Of a stretch of DNA of 64,000 bases, positions 29,058 through 39,592 are shown piece after piece. The DNA is taken from assembly GCA_001600695.1 (NCBI GenBank), contig BCKQ01000013.1, positions 1 through 64,000 of the forward strand, written 5' to 3'. Origin of the DNA: Ascoidea asiatica. Lineage: Eukaryota > Ascomycota > Saccharomycetes > Ascoideales > Ascoideaceae. The notes under the pieces were generated by a model, which worked only from the letters and a program-made list of their open reading frames with translations, was not told the origin of the DNA and searched no databases. How positions within the stretch are numbered: position 1 is the first letter of the stretch; the number at the start of each line of letters is the position of its first letter. The position numbers were made by a program, and so were the translations under genes.

Positions 29058-31170
29058 TTTTTTGCTTTTTTAAAAAATACATATAAATAATATAAATCAA
29101 AATATTAAAATACTTTAGAAAATATATCTTGATATTATATTAAATAGTATTTCTTCTTTTGATTTATTTATTAACAATTTGATTTAATATGAATTCAATT
29201 AGCAAACCTAATAAGAATTTATAAAAAAAAAGCTCTCAAATTTATTAATTAGTTTTTTAAAGATGTTATGGATAAATGAGCAGCTTTAAAATAACCTAGG
29301 CTTACGTTACAATAGTAAACAAAGGACACTGACCACAGAAGCTGAGATTGAGTTAAAGGAATATTTAAAATTAAGACTAAGATAAATCAATCAATTGAAT
29401 AATTGTAAACAAAAATATATGTTTATTTCCTTTAATTTGATTGATATGAATATTTAGTTGATTATTAATTTGTATTTAAGTAATAAAGCAAGTAAGAAAG
29501 AAAGAAGGTAAGAAAATTCAGTTTTTCTTGGTTTACTACTCTTCTTGACTTCTGGTATTGAATTAACTTTGTAATGGATCAATTCCGAGCGGGAAGAATT
29601 TACTGGACTGTACTAATTACTACTGGGGCTGGAGTCCCAATAGATTTATCTGTAAAGTAATGGAGAACCAAATTTGCAATGTAATTATTATCTCAAAAAC
29701 CCCAGTGAAAAAGGGCAAACATTCATGAAATAAAGACAAATCTTTTCAACTTTGAATAAATTTACAAATTGTTTCCAGTTTACTTAAAAAGAAGAATTAC
29801 TACAATTTTATATGGATTTAAAATTCAAAAACAATAAATCTCAAGAATAAAAACATGGAAATGGTAGATAATAAAGATGCAAATAACAAGTAACTTTGGG
29901 CCCTTTTTCTGATATCCTGTAGAAAGAATTGCCTTCATCAAAAATTTTGTTATTCAATTCTACACTACAATTTAACAAAGACTAGAACAAATACTGTGAT
30001 TGAAATATCCTTTTATATTTTCATTAAATTTTTTTATCCAATGGGTTTCTCTTTCTCCTTCTATTTCCTGTTGCTCTCAGATCTCTCAGTTCCAATCTCT
30101 TTTCCTTCACCTGGTTAACAATCAACTTTTACCGCACTCTTTATTTCAGAATTACTCCGAAGTAACCATACCGACAGCGCATGTAACAGTATGAAAACAA
30201 GGTGAATCCGATCCTCAGTCACTTTCATTGACCCATGATTGTGGTCTCACATATTATCTATCCATAAACATGGTAGTACCAATATAAAGGTACTACCAGT
30301 GAAGAGGTAGCTGTAACAAAATGTATAAATATGCCTTTTTACACGAGCTAGTATCACACTACATCTAGTAACGTCCAACTGCCTTCTTTCTTCTTCTCCA
30401 AAACCCCTGGGTTTGAATTACGTAATGTCACCTGCTTTTAGCTTTCAAATAAACCACGGTACTGTAACTTTGCTAACCTTCCCGAAACCACTATTGTTAA
30501 ATCTTTAAATTGAGTATCCGCTACTATTTGGATAATATGCTGTAACGTTAATAATCAGGAAAAACAAAATTATAAATTTTGAAAAAAAATATAGAAAAAA
30601 TCAGAACAATCAAAATAATCAAAACATTCAAAACACCAGGTTATTGTTCCTTCTTTTGAAAATAGAAGCTCGAATAAATTCATTTATCAACAAAGATTGA
30701 ATTGTTCAATTTTGATACATTGAAATAACAATTAAATATCTTAAAGAACTTAGGCTATATTATACTTTGAGTATTCAATATTTTACTCCATTTGCAAATC
30801 AATAAATCAATCCTTTAATAAATCGATCTATCTATCTATCTATTTATCTATCAAACTATCAAACTATCAAATTATCAATCAATCAAGCTATTAATTAATC
30901 AATCAATCAACTAACTACAAACCTCTCTATTATATCAATTCTTGACTGGTTCAGATTCTTACCTAATTCACTCCATTCTATCCCAATATAATTTACAATA
31001 TTTATTTTTATATGCATCTTTTTATGAATTAACTGAATACTTTAAAATTTTTTTTCCTTAAATCATATAATATCCATAAAATATTCATAAAATAATCATA
31101 AAATAATCATAAAATAATCATAAAATAAAAATAAAATAAAAATAAAAAAAATAATAATTATTATTACTAA
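29058..31170. promoter_or_regulatory. Divergent UBR1 / Tyr-rich protein intergenic region with GC-richer island, shared motif and inverted repeat
   Basis: About 29560-30560 is GC-richer than the flanks. It carries CCCATGATTGTGGTCTC (30232-30248), a sequence closely matched at 49408 and 63502. It also has a perfect 10-bp inverted repeat, TGGTAGTACC (30271-30280) and GGTACTACCA (30289-30298). An ATCT microsatellite is at 30826-30852. The last 150 bp before 31171 consist of AAATAATCAT-type repeats. No gene or tRNA could be supported in the 2.1 kb. Confidence 0.5.
30271..30298. promoter_or_regulatory. Perfect 10-bp inverted repeat with 8-nt spacer
   Basis: TGGTAGTACC and GGTACTACCA are exact reverse complements separated by AATATAAA. 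The site lies 23 bp from the shared TGGTCTC motif in the UBR1 upstream island. It could be a dimeric regulator site or an RNA hairpin. Confidence 0.6.
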
Positions 31171-34100
31171 ATGAGTAATATAAATTCAAATAATCGAGGG
31201 ATTTCCGATACAACTACAAGAAAAAGAAAAAAAACAAATAGTAAAATTAATGCTAATAAAAATTTAAATTCAGTTTCTAAAAGAAAACCAATTTCAAGAA
31301 AAAATTCAATTTTAAAATCAAATTCAAAATTAAATAATAATAGTGATTTAGATAGTGATTTATCTGATGCTTTAAGTACTTTTTCTACGGATGATGAGGA
31401 TCAATTAATTCAAAATAATAACGTTAATGAAGAAGAAGAAGAGGCAGAGGAAGAAGAATATGATGAAAATGACAATGATTATCAAAATACTCAAAATTCT
31501 TCAAAAAAAAGAAAACTTGATAATAATAATAATGATAATAATAAATTAAATAATAAACAATGGATTTCAAATAAAAAAGATTCTGTAAGAAGAAGAAATT
31601 TAAGAGAATTAAAAAATTTAAATAATATTTTAAGTACAAAATCAAAACAAAGTATATCCAATTTATCTAAATTATCCGATTTATCTGATCTTTCTGACTT
31701 ATCTGATTTATCTGATCTATCTGATTTATCTGATACAAATAATAATAATAATAATAATATTGATAAATCCAATAAAAAAAGTAATAAAAAAATTAATAAG
31801 AAGAATAATGATGATGATGGTGATGATGATTATGTCGATGATGAAAATATTAACAACAATAATAATAATGATGATGATTATGATGATGATGATGATGACG
31901 ATGATGAAATAATGATAACAAGGGTAAAAAAAATTGATAAATCAAAACAAAAAAATTTGATTAATAAACCAATTAATCCTTCAATTAATACTCCAATTAA
32001 TAAAAAAAGTATTAAGAAAAAACCAATTAAATCTAAAGAAAAACCAAAATTAAATGATGTTAAGAAAATTAAATTAAATATTAGTAAAACTGCAAATTCA
32101 AATTCGAAAAAAAATTTAATTTCTAATAAAATTAATAATGAAAAATTAAAAATTATTAAATCATTACCTGTAAGTTCAGTTCCAATAAGAAGTAAAAGAA
32201 CTACAACAACTTTAAGACAACTTAAATTAAAAGATAATTTAAGAAAAATTAAAAATATTAATAATCCAAATAGTTCGCAATCTGAAATTATTGATATATC
32301 TTCAAGTGAAAGTGAAACTGACGATAATGAAACTTACAATTATAGTAATCATTATAATCATAATCATAATCATAATAATAATATTGTCAATAGTAGTACT
32401 ACTAATATTTCAAGAAATATAATTCGTAGAAAACCATCTCCAATTCCGGTATCTGGTAAAAAAGATAAAAAATATAGTTATACTGATAATAAAATTTCAA
32501 AGGATCTTGATCCAAATTTGAATCCCGATCTTAAAAATCCAAAATCCAATAATAGTAATGATGATGATGACGATGATATTGACTCAGATACTGCTTCTTT
32601 ATTTGGTCCTGATAGTGAAGAATCTTCAAAAAAATCTCAAAGTAATAATTCAGATGACAATGATAATCAAAGTGAAAATGATGATTATAAATTTGTTTTT
32701 CCATCTCCTGATAATCCAAGAACTATAGCTTTAAAACAATTTTCAAATGAAGAAATTAAACAAGAATTATCAAAACTTGAAATTGATATTAGAACTTTAT
32801 TAAATAAAATTCCTTATACTGATATTATATTCTTAGAATTTTTAAAAATTTTAACAAATTTATTATTATTTCCAAAAGAATCTATTAATCCAAGTTTATT
32901 AATGGGTTTAAAAATCAGAAAGACTTTAAAACAATTTTTTATTTCAAAATCAATTATTGAATCACATTTATATAAAGTATATCATTTTGATGAAATTAAA
33001 GATCATTTAGACAATTTATATTTTTTTTCTGGAAAAATTAATGATTTTAAAAAATTAATGTTAACTAAAAAAAGAAATTCTTTTGGAATCTCAAAAGATT
33101 CCCTGAGAAAGTTGAATAAAAAAGCTTTGGAAAACAATGGCAAGGATAATAAAGAGGTAGATCAAATTGAAGAAAAAAATTCAAATGATGCTAAGGCAAA
33201 TGAAACTGAAGTACCTTCAAAAGATTCAAAAGATATCAATGATGTACAAAATGAAAAAGATTCAAAAGATTTAAAAGATATAACAGTAAAAGACTCTAAA
33301 GACTCGGATATTAGTAAAGAAATTCAATCTGATTCACATAGATTAAGTATTGGCTCTATAAGTCCATTGGATAAAAGTAAACCTTTTTCAGAGAAAACAG
33401 CAAAGCCTTTGACACCATTTTTCAAAAAAACACCTTTTTTTAGTGATCTTAATGAGAGTCAATCTACGCCAAATAGTTCGGTTCTATCAATATTCACAAG
33501 AGGTGCTTCCAAATCATCTTCTTTTCCATCTGCAAATAGTTTAACAGATTCTGCCCTAAAAAATATTCCGAATTTTTTAAGATCATCTAAATTAATTGAT
33601 AGACAAATTAAAAAAAAATCAGATGCTTTATCTAAGGAAAAGTCTAAAATTGAAAAGCCAGATGAAATTAAAGAATTAATTAATCCAAAATTTCATAAAC
33701 CTCCTCCATCAGGGCCCAAACTATATTCTGAAGATCAGTCTTATGATAATTTTGAAAACTATGGTGATTTTGTTGATCTTACTGATAATTTCGATAAAGG
33801 AATGGATTTTGCTATGGATAACTCGAATTACGATGCATCATATGCTGAAAGTACCGCATATAATTCAAACCCCAATGAAAACAATAATGAAGCAAATAAA
33901 GATCAAGAATATGTTGATTTCTATGCTGAAAATGATTATAATATGGAGCCAAGTTCCTACAATGATCCAGTTCAAAGTAGCTATAATGGTGATTATTCTT
34001 ATGATAAAGCTCCATCCTATAATAAAGGTTTCAAAGATAATAATAAATCAAAGGATAGGAATACTTATAATGCAAGATCTTCTTCTTTTGATAAAAAGAA

Positions 34101-37100
34101 AGGTTATGATTCTAGACAGAATAATTCGAATAGATATTCAAGAGATTCATATTCAAAACGGTCTAATTCAAAGTCTTCAAATTTTTCTGAAACTTTCAGT
34201 CATAGTAGAAAAAACACCCGTGATTTTTCTAACAGAGGTTTTGATTCAGAAAAACCTTCCTATGATTATTCAAAAGGAAATAATAGTAACTTCAAAAAGG
34301 ATAAATTTAACAAAAAATCATACAATAATTCATCATATTTAGAAGTTAATAGGTCATTTGATACCTCTTTCCAGAAGAATAATAAATCTGATACTTATAA
34401 GGCTAATTCTTCAAGAGTTACCGAGAAAAATGGTGGGCAAGATAAAAACCTTGATCAGAATCATAGTACATATAATAATGGCTATGATTATAGTGAGAAA
34501 TACGAAAATAATGAAGAAAATAAACGATATGATGAATATGACAATTTTGACAATTATGACAACTATGACAACTTTGACAATTATGACAATTATGATAATA
34601 TCAATGACAATCAAAATGATAAACAACATGATGAGCAAAATGAAGGACAAAACGGTAAGGTAGCTGATAAGATGGATATAAAATCAGGTGTTGAAGAAAA
34701 AACTAAAAATAATTATCAAGATAAATCGAATTCTATTTATGTGGATCAGGAAAAAAACCTTATTGACAATAATAAACTAGGAACTCGTTTGCAAGAAAAC
34801 AAAACAGTTAGCAAGGCCCAGACAGAGAATTCCGATGTGCTTATTGCAGAAACAAAGAATATAGAAAAATCCAATGTTTACGACAACTTCGACAACTTTG
34901 ACAACTATGATAATTATGATAACTGTGATAATAATGATACTTATCTTGAGGAAAATAAAAAATCTACTGTAATTAAAAAAGATGATAAAGTTTTAAATAA
35001 TAAAGTAGATAAGCCTAAAGATCTCAAATGCGATAGTTCCCAGCAACAACATGCAACAAGTTATAATAATAAAAAAGAAGAAAAGTATACTGAAAATCAT
35101 AACTCCAATGAAAATTTTGATCAATATGACTCTCAAAATAACAATGACAACCCGAAAAATCATGACAATTTTGATAGTTATGATAATTATGATAATTTTG
35201 ATAATTACGACAATTTCGATGATTATGATAATACATATGAAAAAACAAGTAATTCCAAACCTTTGAGCGGTGTGGGTTCAACTACCTCAGAAATTTCCAA
35301 TAAAAAATTAGAGCCAGTAATAGAGACTGAGAAAAAATTTCCTGTTAAAAACAAAGCACAAATTAGCAAAAGCCAAGAAGCTGAAAGATTCAAGAATGGC
35401 ACTAATGGTAATAGCAAGAGTTCCTATGGGTATAATAACAATCATGAGAGTTATGATAACATTAAAATCGATAATAAAAAGAAAAAAGAGGTGCACAGTA
35501 AAAACATTCCTGTTCAAGCTGTCAAGAAATTAGATTTCAATAATGAAAAACAAAAGCAGCTTCCACCAACTCTAAGCCTAGGAAAATCAGATCATAAAGA
35601 AAAATATATTGAACAAATACCTTCAAATCCTTCTAAGAATATTGAAAAACCAAAGGTTACAAAACCTTTGCCTACTTTATCCAAAAAAGAAGCTCCTAGA
35701 AAAAGTGTTGGGGAAATGGAAAACGAGCTTTCCAAAATCGACGCAATATTTCTGGAAACTTTTGATGCAAACTCAGATGAAACACCGCCTTCTGAAACAG
35801 AACCTATTTTGAAAGATGTAATCAATCATAGTTCTGAAAAAGATTCACTGGAAACTGCTTTTGCTAGAGAAATCGAGGAAGTAGAAGAAAAAAGTTCTAA
35901 CGAAAAAATTAATTCCGAATCTACCTTTAAACTGCGCGCAAAAGGTTCTGTCATTAATACCATTGAACCAGTTCCAAATGGCAATGAAGAGAAGAACTCT
36001 TATGATGCATATGATTCATTTGATAACTACAACACCCTAGATAATGGTAATGATGTTGATAGTAAGCTTGAATATAATACTTACAATAACTATGAAATCA
36101 CAGATTTTGTTGAAGGTGAAAATAATTATCATAATAAATCTAATAATAAATCAGGTGGTAGCATTGAAAAAAATGCAAATGATTTTGATTATTATACAAA
36201 TTCAAATATTTCAAAACAATTGGATTATAAAGAAATTGGAAAAAAAAATAGTTTAGGCAGTATTAATGATGTTATTAATATTGATTATGAAAATCAAAGT
36301 AGTCCAAAAAAAGAAATTCCAAAACACCCTATATCCTTAAATCAATCTCAAAATTCGAAAAAAAATGCTGCTCCTCTTAAAAAATATGATTCTGGTCTTC
36401 TTAGTAGAGGATCCTCAAGAACATTTACTTCAAATTCTCAAAATACAGTATCCCCCAAAGATTCCAAAGGTATTACTTCAGAGGAAATTCTGGCAATAGA
36501 TAATAAAGAGCCTACTGAATCATACATCAATTATGATAACTATGATAATTATGATGAATGTGAGAATTATGGAAATCATGATGATTATGATAAGGCTCAA
36601 AATTATAATAGTTATGATTATTATGAAAATGAAAAATCCCAGGAAAAACTCGATAATTTTGATAAGATAGAAACTCAAAAAAACGAAAAATTTATGTCAA
36701 AGGAACCTTTACCGATTGTTTCTAAAAAATTGACTGCAAACGATGCAAGACAAAGCTATTTTCCTAAAGGGCCAAAATCATCTATTGAACTCTCAAATGC
36801 AGATAATCAAATAAACGAAAATAATGACAATTTTTCTCAAAATCATGCTGACGATGATAAATCAAATAATGAAACTGTGGAAAAAATTACTATAAAAACA
36901 CCTAGAATCCAAGAATCCAAGTCAAATTCTGTTGGAAGTTCTAACCAAGGAGCAAAAAAGTCAAAATTAACCGGAAAATTTCCCAGTGGGCCAAAATCTA
37001 TAGCTGAAAGCCTTGTAAATGACTCGAAGAATAAGAATTCATCAAATGATTATCAAAATTTAAGAGAAAATAATATAACAGAGATAAGGATTGATAATTT

Positions 37101-37890
37101 GGATGAAAAACCTAAAAATAAAGACAAAGTAAAAACTACAGAATCAGAAAATCAAAGAGCAAATAATATGAATCAAGAGGTTGCCGAGGATGTTCAAAAC
37201 AATATTTTGAATTATAGTGAATCTAAAAGTCTTGAAAAGGATTCAGGTAATAGCAATAGTTATGAATATCCAAAAAATAATACATCAAAGCAAGAAGCAA
37301 TAGAAGTAAATAAGTCTATAAATGATAGTAATCCAAAAGATAGTCTTGAAATAAGCGATGAAATTGCATATAATTCAAAACCAAGTGGAATTAGTCAAAG
37401 CGATAAAAATAATGAAAGTGTTGAAAAAAGTGGAAATGCTGAAAATTTTGATAATTTCGATAATTATGACAACTATGACAATTTCGATAATTATGATAAT
37501 TGCGATAATTATGATACTAATATGAGCTATGCTGCTGAACTCGTTTCTACTGATATTAATTCCAACGATTACTACTCTAAAAATGATTATCTTAGAGATA
37601 ATTATTCTAAGGATGGTGAATACTCTAAATGGGATGACAATAACTTCACAGTTGATGGAACTAAAAAATCATACTGGAATAATGATTATGATAAGAAAAG
37701 ATCTAGAAATAGCTCTAAGGGAAGGTACAATGATAGGAATCAAAGCGGCTCTAGAAATAGTTCTAGAGGTAGAAATAGCTCTAGTGGTGGAAATAGAGGA
37801 TCTTTTAAAGGAAATCCAAGAGATAATACAAAAGGAGGCTTTAGACGAAATGCAAAAAATAATTTTGGTGGAAATTTCAAAAATAGTTAA
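31171..37890 (+). CDS. Giant low-complexity Tyr/Asp/Asn-rich protein, function unknown (2239 aa)
   Basis: I do not recognise an orthologue. Residues 1-500 are Lys/Ser/Asn/Asp-rich with acidic runs and a (SDL) repeat around 170-188. At about 521-620 is the only globular-looking region, a predicted helical stretch (KQFSNEEIKQELSKLEIDI to LYFFSGKINDFKKLM). It faintly resembles the TFIIS N-terminal / LEDGF integrase-binding bundle, which is a weak guess. From about 850 on, repeated clusters of NYDNFDNYDNYD occur near 34540, 34880, 35165, 36530 and 37445, separated by Lys/Ser/Glu-rich linkers. Short GPKS/GPKL motifs recur (FPKGPKSS, FPSGPKS). The C-terminus turns Ser/Arg/Gly-rich (SRNSSRGRNSSSGG), like RNA-binding RGG tails, and stops at TAA 37888. 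The same frame continues beyond it (see next entry). The composition suggests a condensate-forming ribonucleoprotein factor, which is inference. Confidence 0.85.
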   Translation: MSNINSNNRGISDTTTRKRKKTNSKINANKNLNSVSKRKPISRKNSILKSNSKLNNNSDLDSDLSDALSTFSTDDEDQLIQNNNVNEEEEEAEEEEYDENDNDYQNTQNSSKKRKLDNNNNDNNKLNNKQWISNKKDSVRRRNLRELKNLNNILSTKSKQSISNLSKLSDLSDLSDLSDLSDLSDLSDTNNNNNNNIDKSNKKSNKKINKKNNDDDGDDDYVDDENINNNNNNDDDYDDDDDDDDEIMITRVKKIDKSKQKNLINKPINPSINTPINKKSIKKKPIKSKEKPKLNDVKKIKLNISKTANSNSKKNLISNKINNEKLKIIKSLPVSSVPIRSKRTTTTLRQLKLKDNLRKIKNINNPNSSQSEIIDISSSESETDDNETYNYSNHYNHNHNHNNNIVNSSTTNISRNIIRRKPSPIPVSGKKDKKYSYTDNKISKDLDPNLNPDLKNPKSNNSNDDDDDDIDSDTASLFGPDSEESSKKSQSNNSDDNDNQSENDDYKFVFPSPDNPRTIALKQFSNEEIKQELSKLEIDIRTLLNKIPYTDIIFLEFLKILTNLLLFPKESINPSLLMGLKIRKTLKQFFISKSIIESHLYKVYHFDEIKDHLDNLYFFSGKINDFKKLMLTKKRNSFGISKDSLRKLNKKALENNGKDNKEVDQIEEKNSNDAKANETEVPSKDSKDINDVQNEKDSKDLKDITVKDSKDSDISKEIQSDSHRLSIGSISPLDKSKPFSEKTAKPLTPFFKKTPFFSDLNESQSTPNSSVLSIFTRGASKSSSFPSANSLTDSALKNIPNFLRSSKLIDRQIKKKSDALSKEKSKIEKPDEIKELINPKFHKPPPSGPKLYSEDQSYDNFENYGDFVDLTDNFDKGMDFAMDNSNYDASYAESTAYNSNPNENNNEANKDQEYVDFYAENDYNMEPSSYNDPVQSSYNGDYSYDKAPSYNKGFKDNNKSKDRNTYNARSSSFDKKKGYDSRQNNSNRYSRDSYSKRSNSKSSNFSETFSHSRKNTRDFSNRGFDSEKPSYDYSKGNNSNFKKDKFNKKSYNNSSYLEVNRSFDTSFQKNNKSDTYKANSSRVTEKNGGQDKNLDQNHSTYNNGYDYSEKYENNEENKRYDEYDNFDNYDNYDNFDNYDNYDNINDNQNDKQHDEQNEGQNGKVADKMDIKSGVEEKTKNNYQDKSNSIYVDQEKNLIDNNKLGTRLQENKTVSKAQTENSDVLIAETKNIEKSNVYDNFDNFDNYDNYDNCDNNDTYLEENKKSTVIKKDDKVLNNKVDKPKDLKCDSSQQQHATSYNNKKEEKYTENHNSNENFDQYDSQNNNDNPKNHDNFDSYDNYDNFDNYDNFDDYDNTYEKTSNSKPLSGVGSTTSEISNKKLEPVIETEKKFPVKNKAQISKSQEAERFKNGTNGNSKSSYGYNNNHESYDNIKIDNKKKKEVHSKNIPVQAVKKLDFNNEKQKQLPPTLSLGKSDHKEKYIEQIPSNPSKNIEKPKVTKPLPTLSKKEAPRKSVGEMENELSKIDAIFLETFDANSDETPPSETEPILKDVINHSSEKDSLETAFAREIEEVEEKSSNEKINSESTFKLRAKGSVINTIEPVPNGNEEKNSYDAYDSFDNYNTLDNGNDVDSKLEYNTYNNYEITDFVEGENNYHNKSNNKSGGSIEKNANDFDYYTNSNISKQLDYKEIGKKNSLGSINDVINIDYENQSSPKKEIPKHPISLNQSQNSKKNAAPLKKYDSGLLSRGSSRTFTSNSQNTVSPKDSKGITSEEILAIDNKEPTESYINYDNYDNYDECENYGNHDDYDKAQNYNSYDYYENEKSQEKLDNFDKIETQKNEKFMSKEPLPIVSKKLTANDARQSYFPKGPKSSIELSNADNQINENNDNFSQNHADDDKSNNETVEKITIKTPRIQESKSNSVGSSNQGAKKSKLTGKFPSGPKSIAESLVNDSKNKNSSNDYQNLRENNITEIRIDNLDEKPKNKDKVKTTESENQRANNMNQEVAEDVQNNILNYSESKSLEKDSGNSNSYEYPKNNTSKQEAIEVNKSINDSNPKDSLEISDEIAYNSKPSGISQSDKNNESVEKSGNAENFDNFDNYDNYDNFDNYDNCDNYDTNMSYAAELVSTDINSNDYYSKNDYLRDNYSKDGEYSKWDDNNFTVDGTKKSYWNNDYDKKRSRNSSKGRYNDRNQSGSRNSSRGRNSSSGGNRGSFKGNPRDNTKGGFRRNAKNNFGGNFKNS

Positions 37891-38052
37891 GGAGATAATG
37901 AAAAGAGTGGTAAATCTAGTGAAGGTTCCAGAGGTTCCAGAGACTCTAGAGGATTCAAGGATTCCAGAAGTTCAAGAGGTTCTAGAGGTGGCTCTAGAGG
38001 AGGTTTTCAAGGAAGCTCTAGGGGAGGTTCTGGTAGAAATCAAAGATGGTGA
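37891..38052 (+). other. In-frame SRGG-rich extension after the TAA stop of the Tyr-rich protein
   Basis: Directly after the TAA at 37888-37890, in the same frame, 53 sense codons encode a Ser/Arg/Gly repeat (SSEGSRGSRDSRGFKDSR, then SRGGSRGGFQGSSRGG and a final RNQRW) ending at TGA 38050. The composition continues the RGG-type tail before the stop. Possible explanations are a recent nonsense mutation trimming the tail, stop-codon readthrough, or a base error. Confidence 0.85.
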
Positions 38053-38497
38053 TACTTTTTGATTAAATGTAAAACATTTTTTTTTATTTTGTTTTTCATT
38101 TATTATTTTATTTTTATTTTTATTTTTATTTAAAATTTTATTCTAAGATTGTTTAATTAGTCAGCTCATTTTTCCATTTATTTATAATCATTTTTGTTTA
38201 ATTTTTATTCATTTTCTTGAAATTCTAATTTCAAAATTTTATTTATTGTGCATTAGGATAATGATTTTTTTTTTTTCTTCTTATTTTATGTTAGTTTGAA
38301 TGCTTATAATATTAATTTGCTTAATCTTTATTCAACTTAGGGGTTTGATTTTACTTTTACTTTCTTTTCAATTTTCATCTATATCTATTTCTATTTCTAT
38401 TTCTATTTTTTCACCTATATATTTATTTATATATATTCATATATATATATATTTATATGCAGAATATTCATATGTATAATTTTAGCTATAATAATAA
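38053..38497. other. Convergent 3' intergenic gap
   Basis: A 445-bp AT-rich gap between the Tyr-rich protein gene and the converging PIG-L gene. It holds T-rich and TATTTC simple repeats and probable 3' ends. Nothing else is seen. Confidence 0.6.
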
Positions 38498-39592
38498 TTA
38501 GAATAAATTTGTATTATTATATTCATCTGGAGTTACAAGAATTAATTGATTAAAGTTTAAAAATCTGCTAAATAATAACCAACCCCATCTAAACCAAACC
38601 ATTTGAGAATTATGAGCAAATGACATTGCAGCTAAACTTAAAATTACTGAAGGAAAATCTGAGAATATATTTATAATTTTTTTATCTACTTCATTTATTA
38701 TTGAATTATTATTATTATTGAAGAAATTCTTATAATAAATTTTAACTAAATGTAAATTCGTTAAAAAACCAAAAGAATATTTTTGAAAGAAATTTAAAGA
38801 ATTTAATTTGTAAAAGAACATATTTGGATTTGAGTTTGGGATATTTTTTTGATTATAATTTCTTAAAAAATAATTAATTCCATTATAAAGGGAAATATGA
38901 TTTTTATGATTTGATATACCATTTTGATCAAAAGAAATAAGAACAATATTTTCATATTTATTATTATTATCATTGAGGATAATATTATTTAAATAATTTG
39001 AAATTTTAGTTGAATTCCAATATAAACTCATTGAATCTCTAAAAATTGAATCATTTTGAATTAAATTTAAATTTTTTTTATTTAAACCCAAAATTGAAAT
39101 ACTTTTTTCTAATTCCATGGATCTAATATTACCAATACCATCATTGTTACCATTTGAAAAACAGATTATATTAAAATTATCATTATAATTATCAATGTTG
39201 TTATCATTATTAATGAATTTTTTTAAATTGACTATAGTTGGAGAAAAAAACATAACTTCATCATCAGGATGAGCAATGATCAAATAAAACTTTGAATTTT
39301 TTAAAAATTTTGGAAATTTATTATAATTTACTACATTCTCAATTGATTTATTAGTGAAATTATTGAAACTATTAAAATTTAAGTTTATATTCAAACTTTT
39401 TAAAAAAGTATTATTTTCTTGAAATTTTGAAATTACAATAAAATTATTTGAGTTACTTAAATTATTTATCGAATTATTGAATGAATCATTGAATGTAATT
39501 AAAATATTTGGTAAAAAAGTTGTTAGAAATATCCAGAATAAATTTACAACTATAAAAAATTTTATAATCTTATGACATAAATAAGAACCCAT
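38498..39592 (-). CDS. GPI12: GlcNAc-PI de-N-acetylase, PIG-L/Gpi12 family (364 aa)
   Basis: Gpi12 removes acetyl from N-acetylglucosaminyl-phosphatidylinositol, the second step of GPI-anchor synthesis, on the cytosolic face of the ER. An N-terminal hydrophobic segment (FFIVVNLFWIFLTTFLPNIL) would anchor it in the membrane. The deacetylase signature AHPDDEVMFFSP is at about residue 107, followed by SNGNNDGIGNIRSMELEKS and the downstream His motif SNHKNH. These are the metal and catalytic residues of the PIG-L fold. The C-terminal region has the weakly conserved FSRFLNFNQLI block typical of fungal members. Asn-rich insertions make it longer than S. cerevisiae Gpi12 (about 300). The ATG at 39592 puts the membrane anchor at the start. 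Confidence 0.92.
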   Translation of the reverse strand: MGSYLCHKIIKFFIVVNLFWIFLTTFLPNILITFNDSFNNSINNLSNSNNFIVISKFQENNTFLKSLNINLNFNSFNNFTNKSIENVVNYNKFPKFLKNSKFYLIIAHPDDEVMFFSPTIVNLKKFINNDNNIDNYNDNFNIICFSNGNNDGIGNIRSMELEKSISILGLNKKNLNLIQNDSIFRDSMSLYWNSTKISNYLNNIILNDNNNKYENIVLISFDQNGISNHKNHISLYNGINYFLRNYNQKNIPNSNPNMFFYKLNSLNFFQKYSFGFLTNLHLVKIYYKNFFNNNNNSIINEVDKKIINIFSDFPSVILSLAAMSFAHNSQMVWFRWGWLLFSRFLNFNQLILVTPDEYNNTNLF

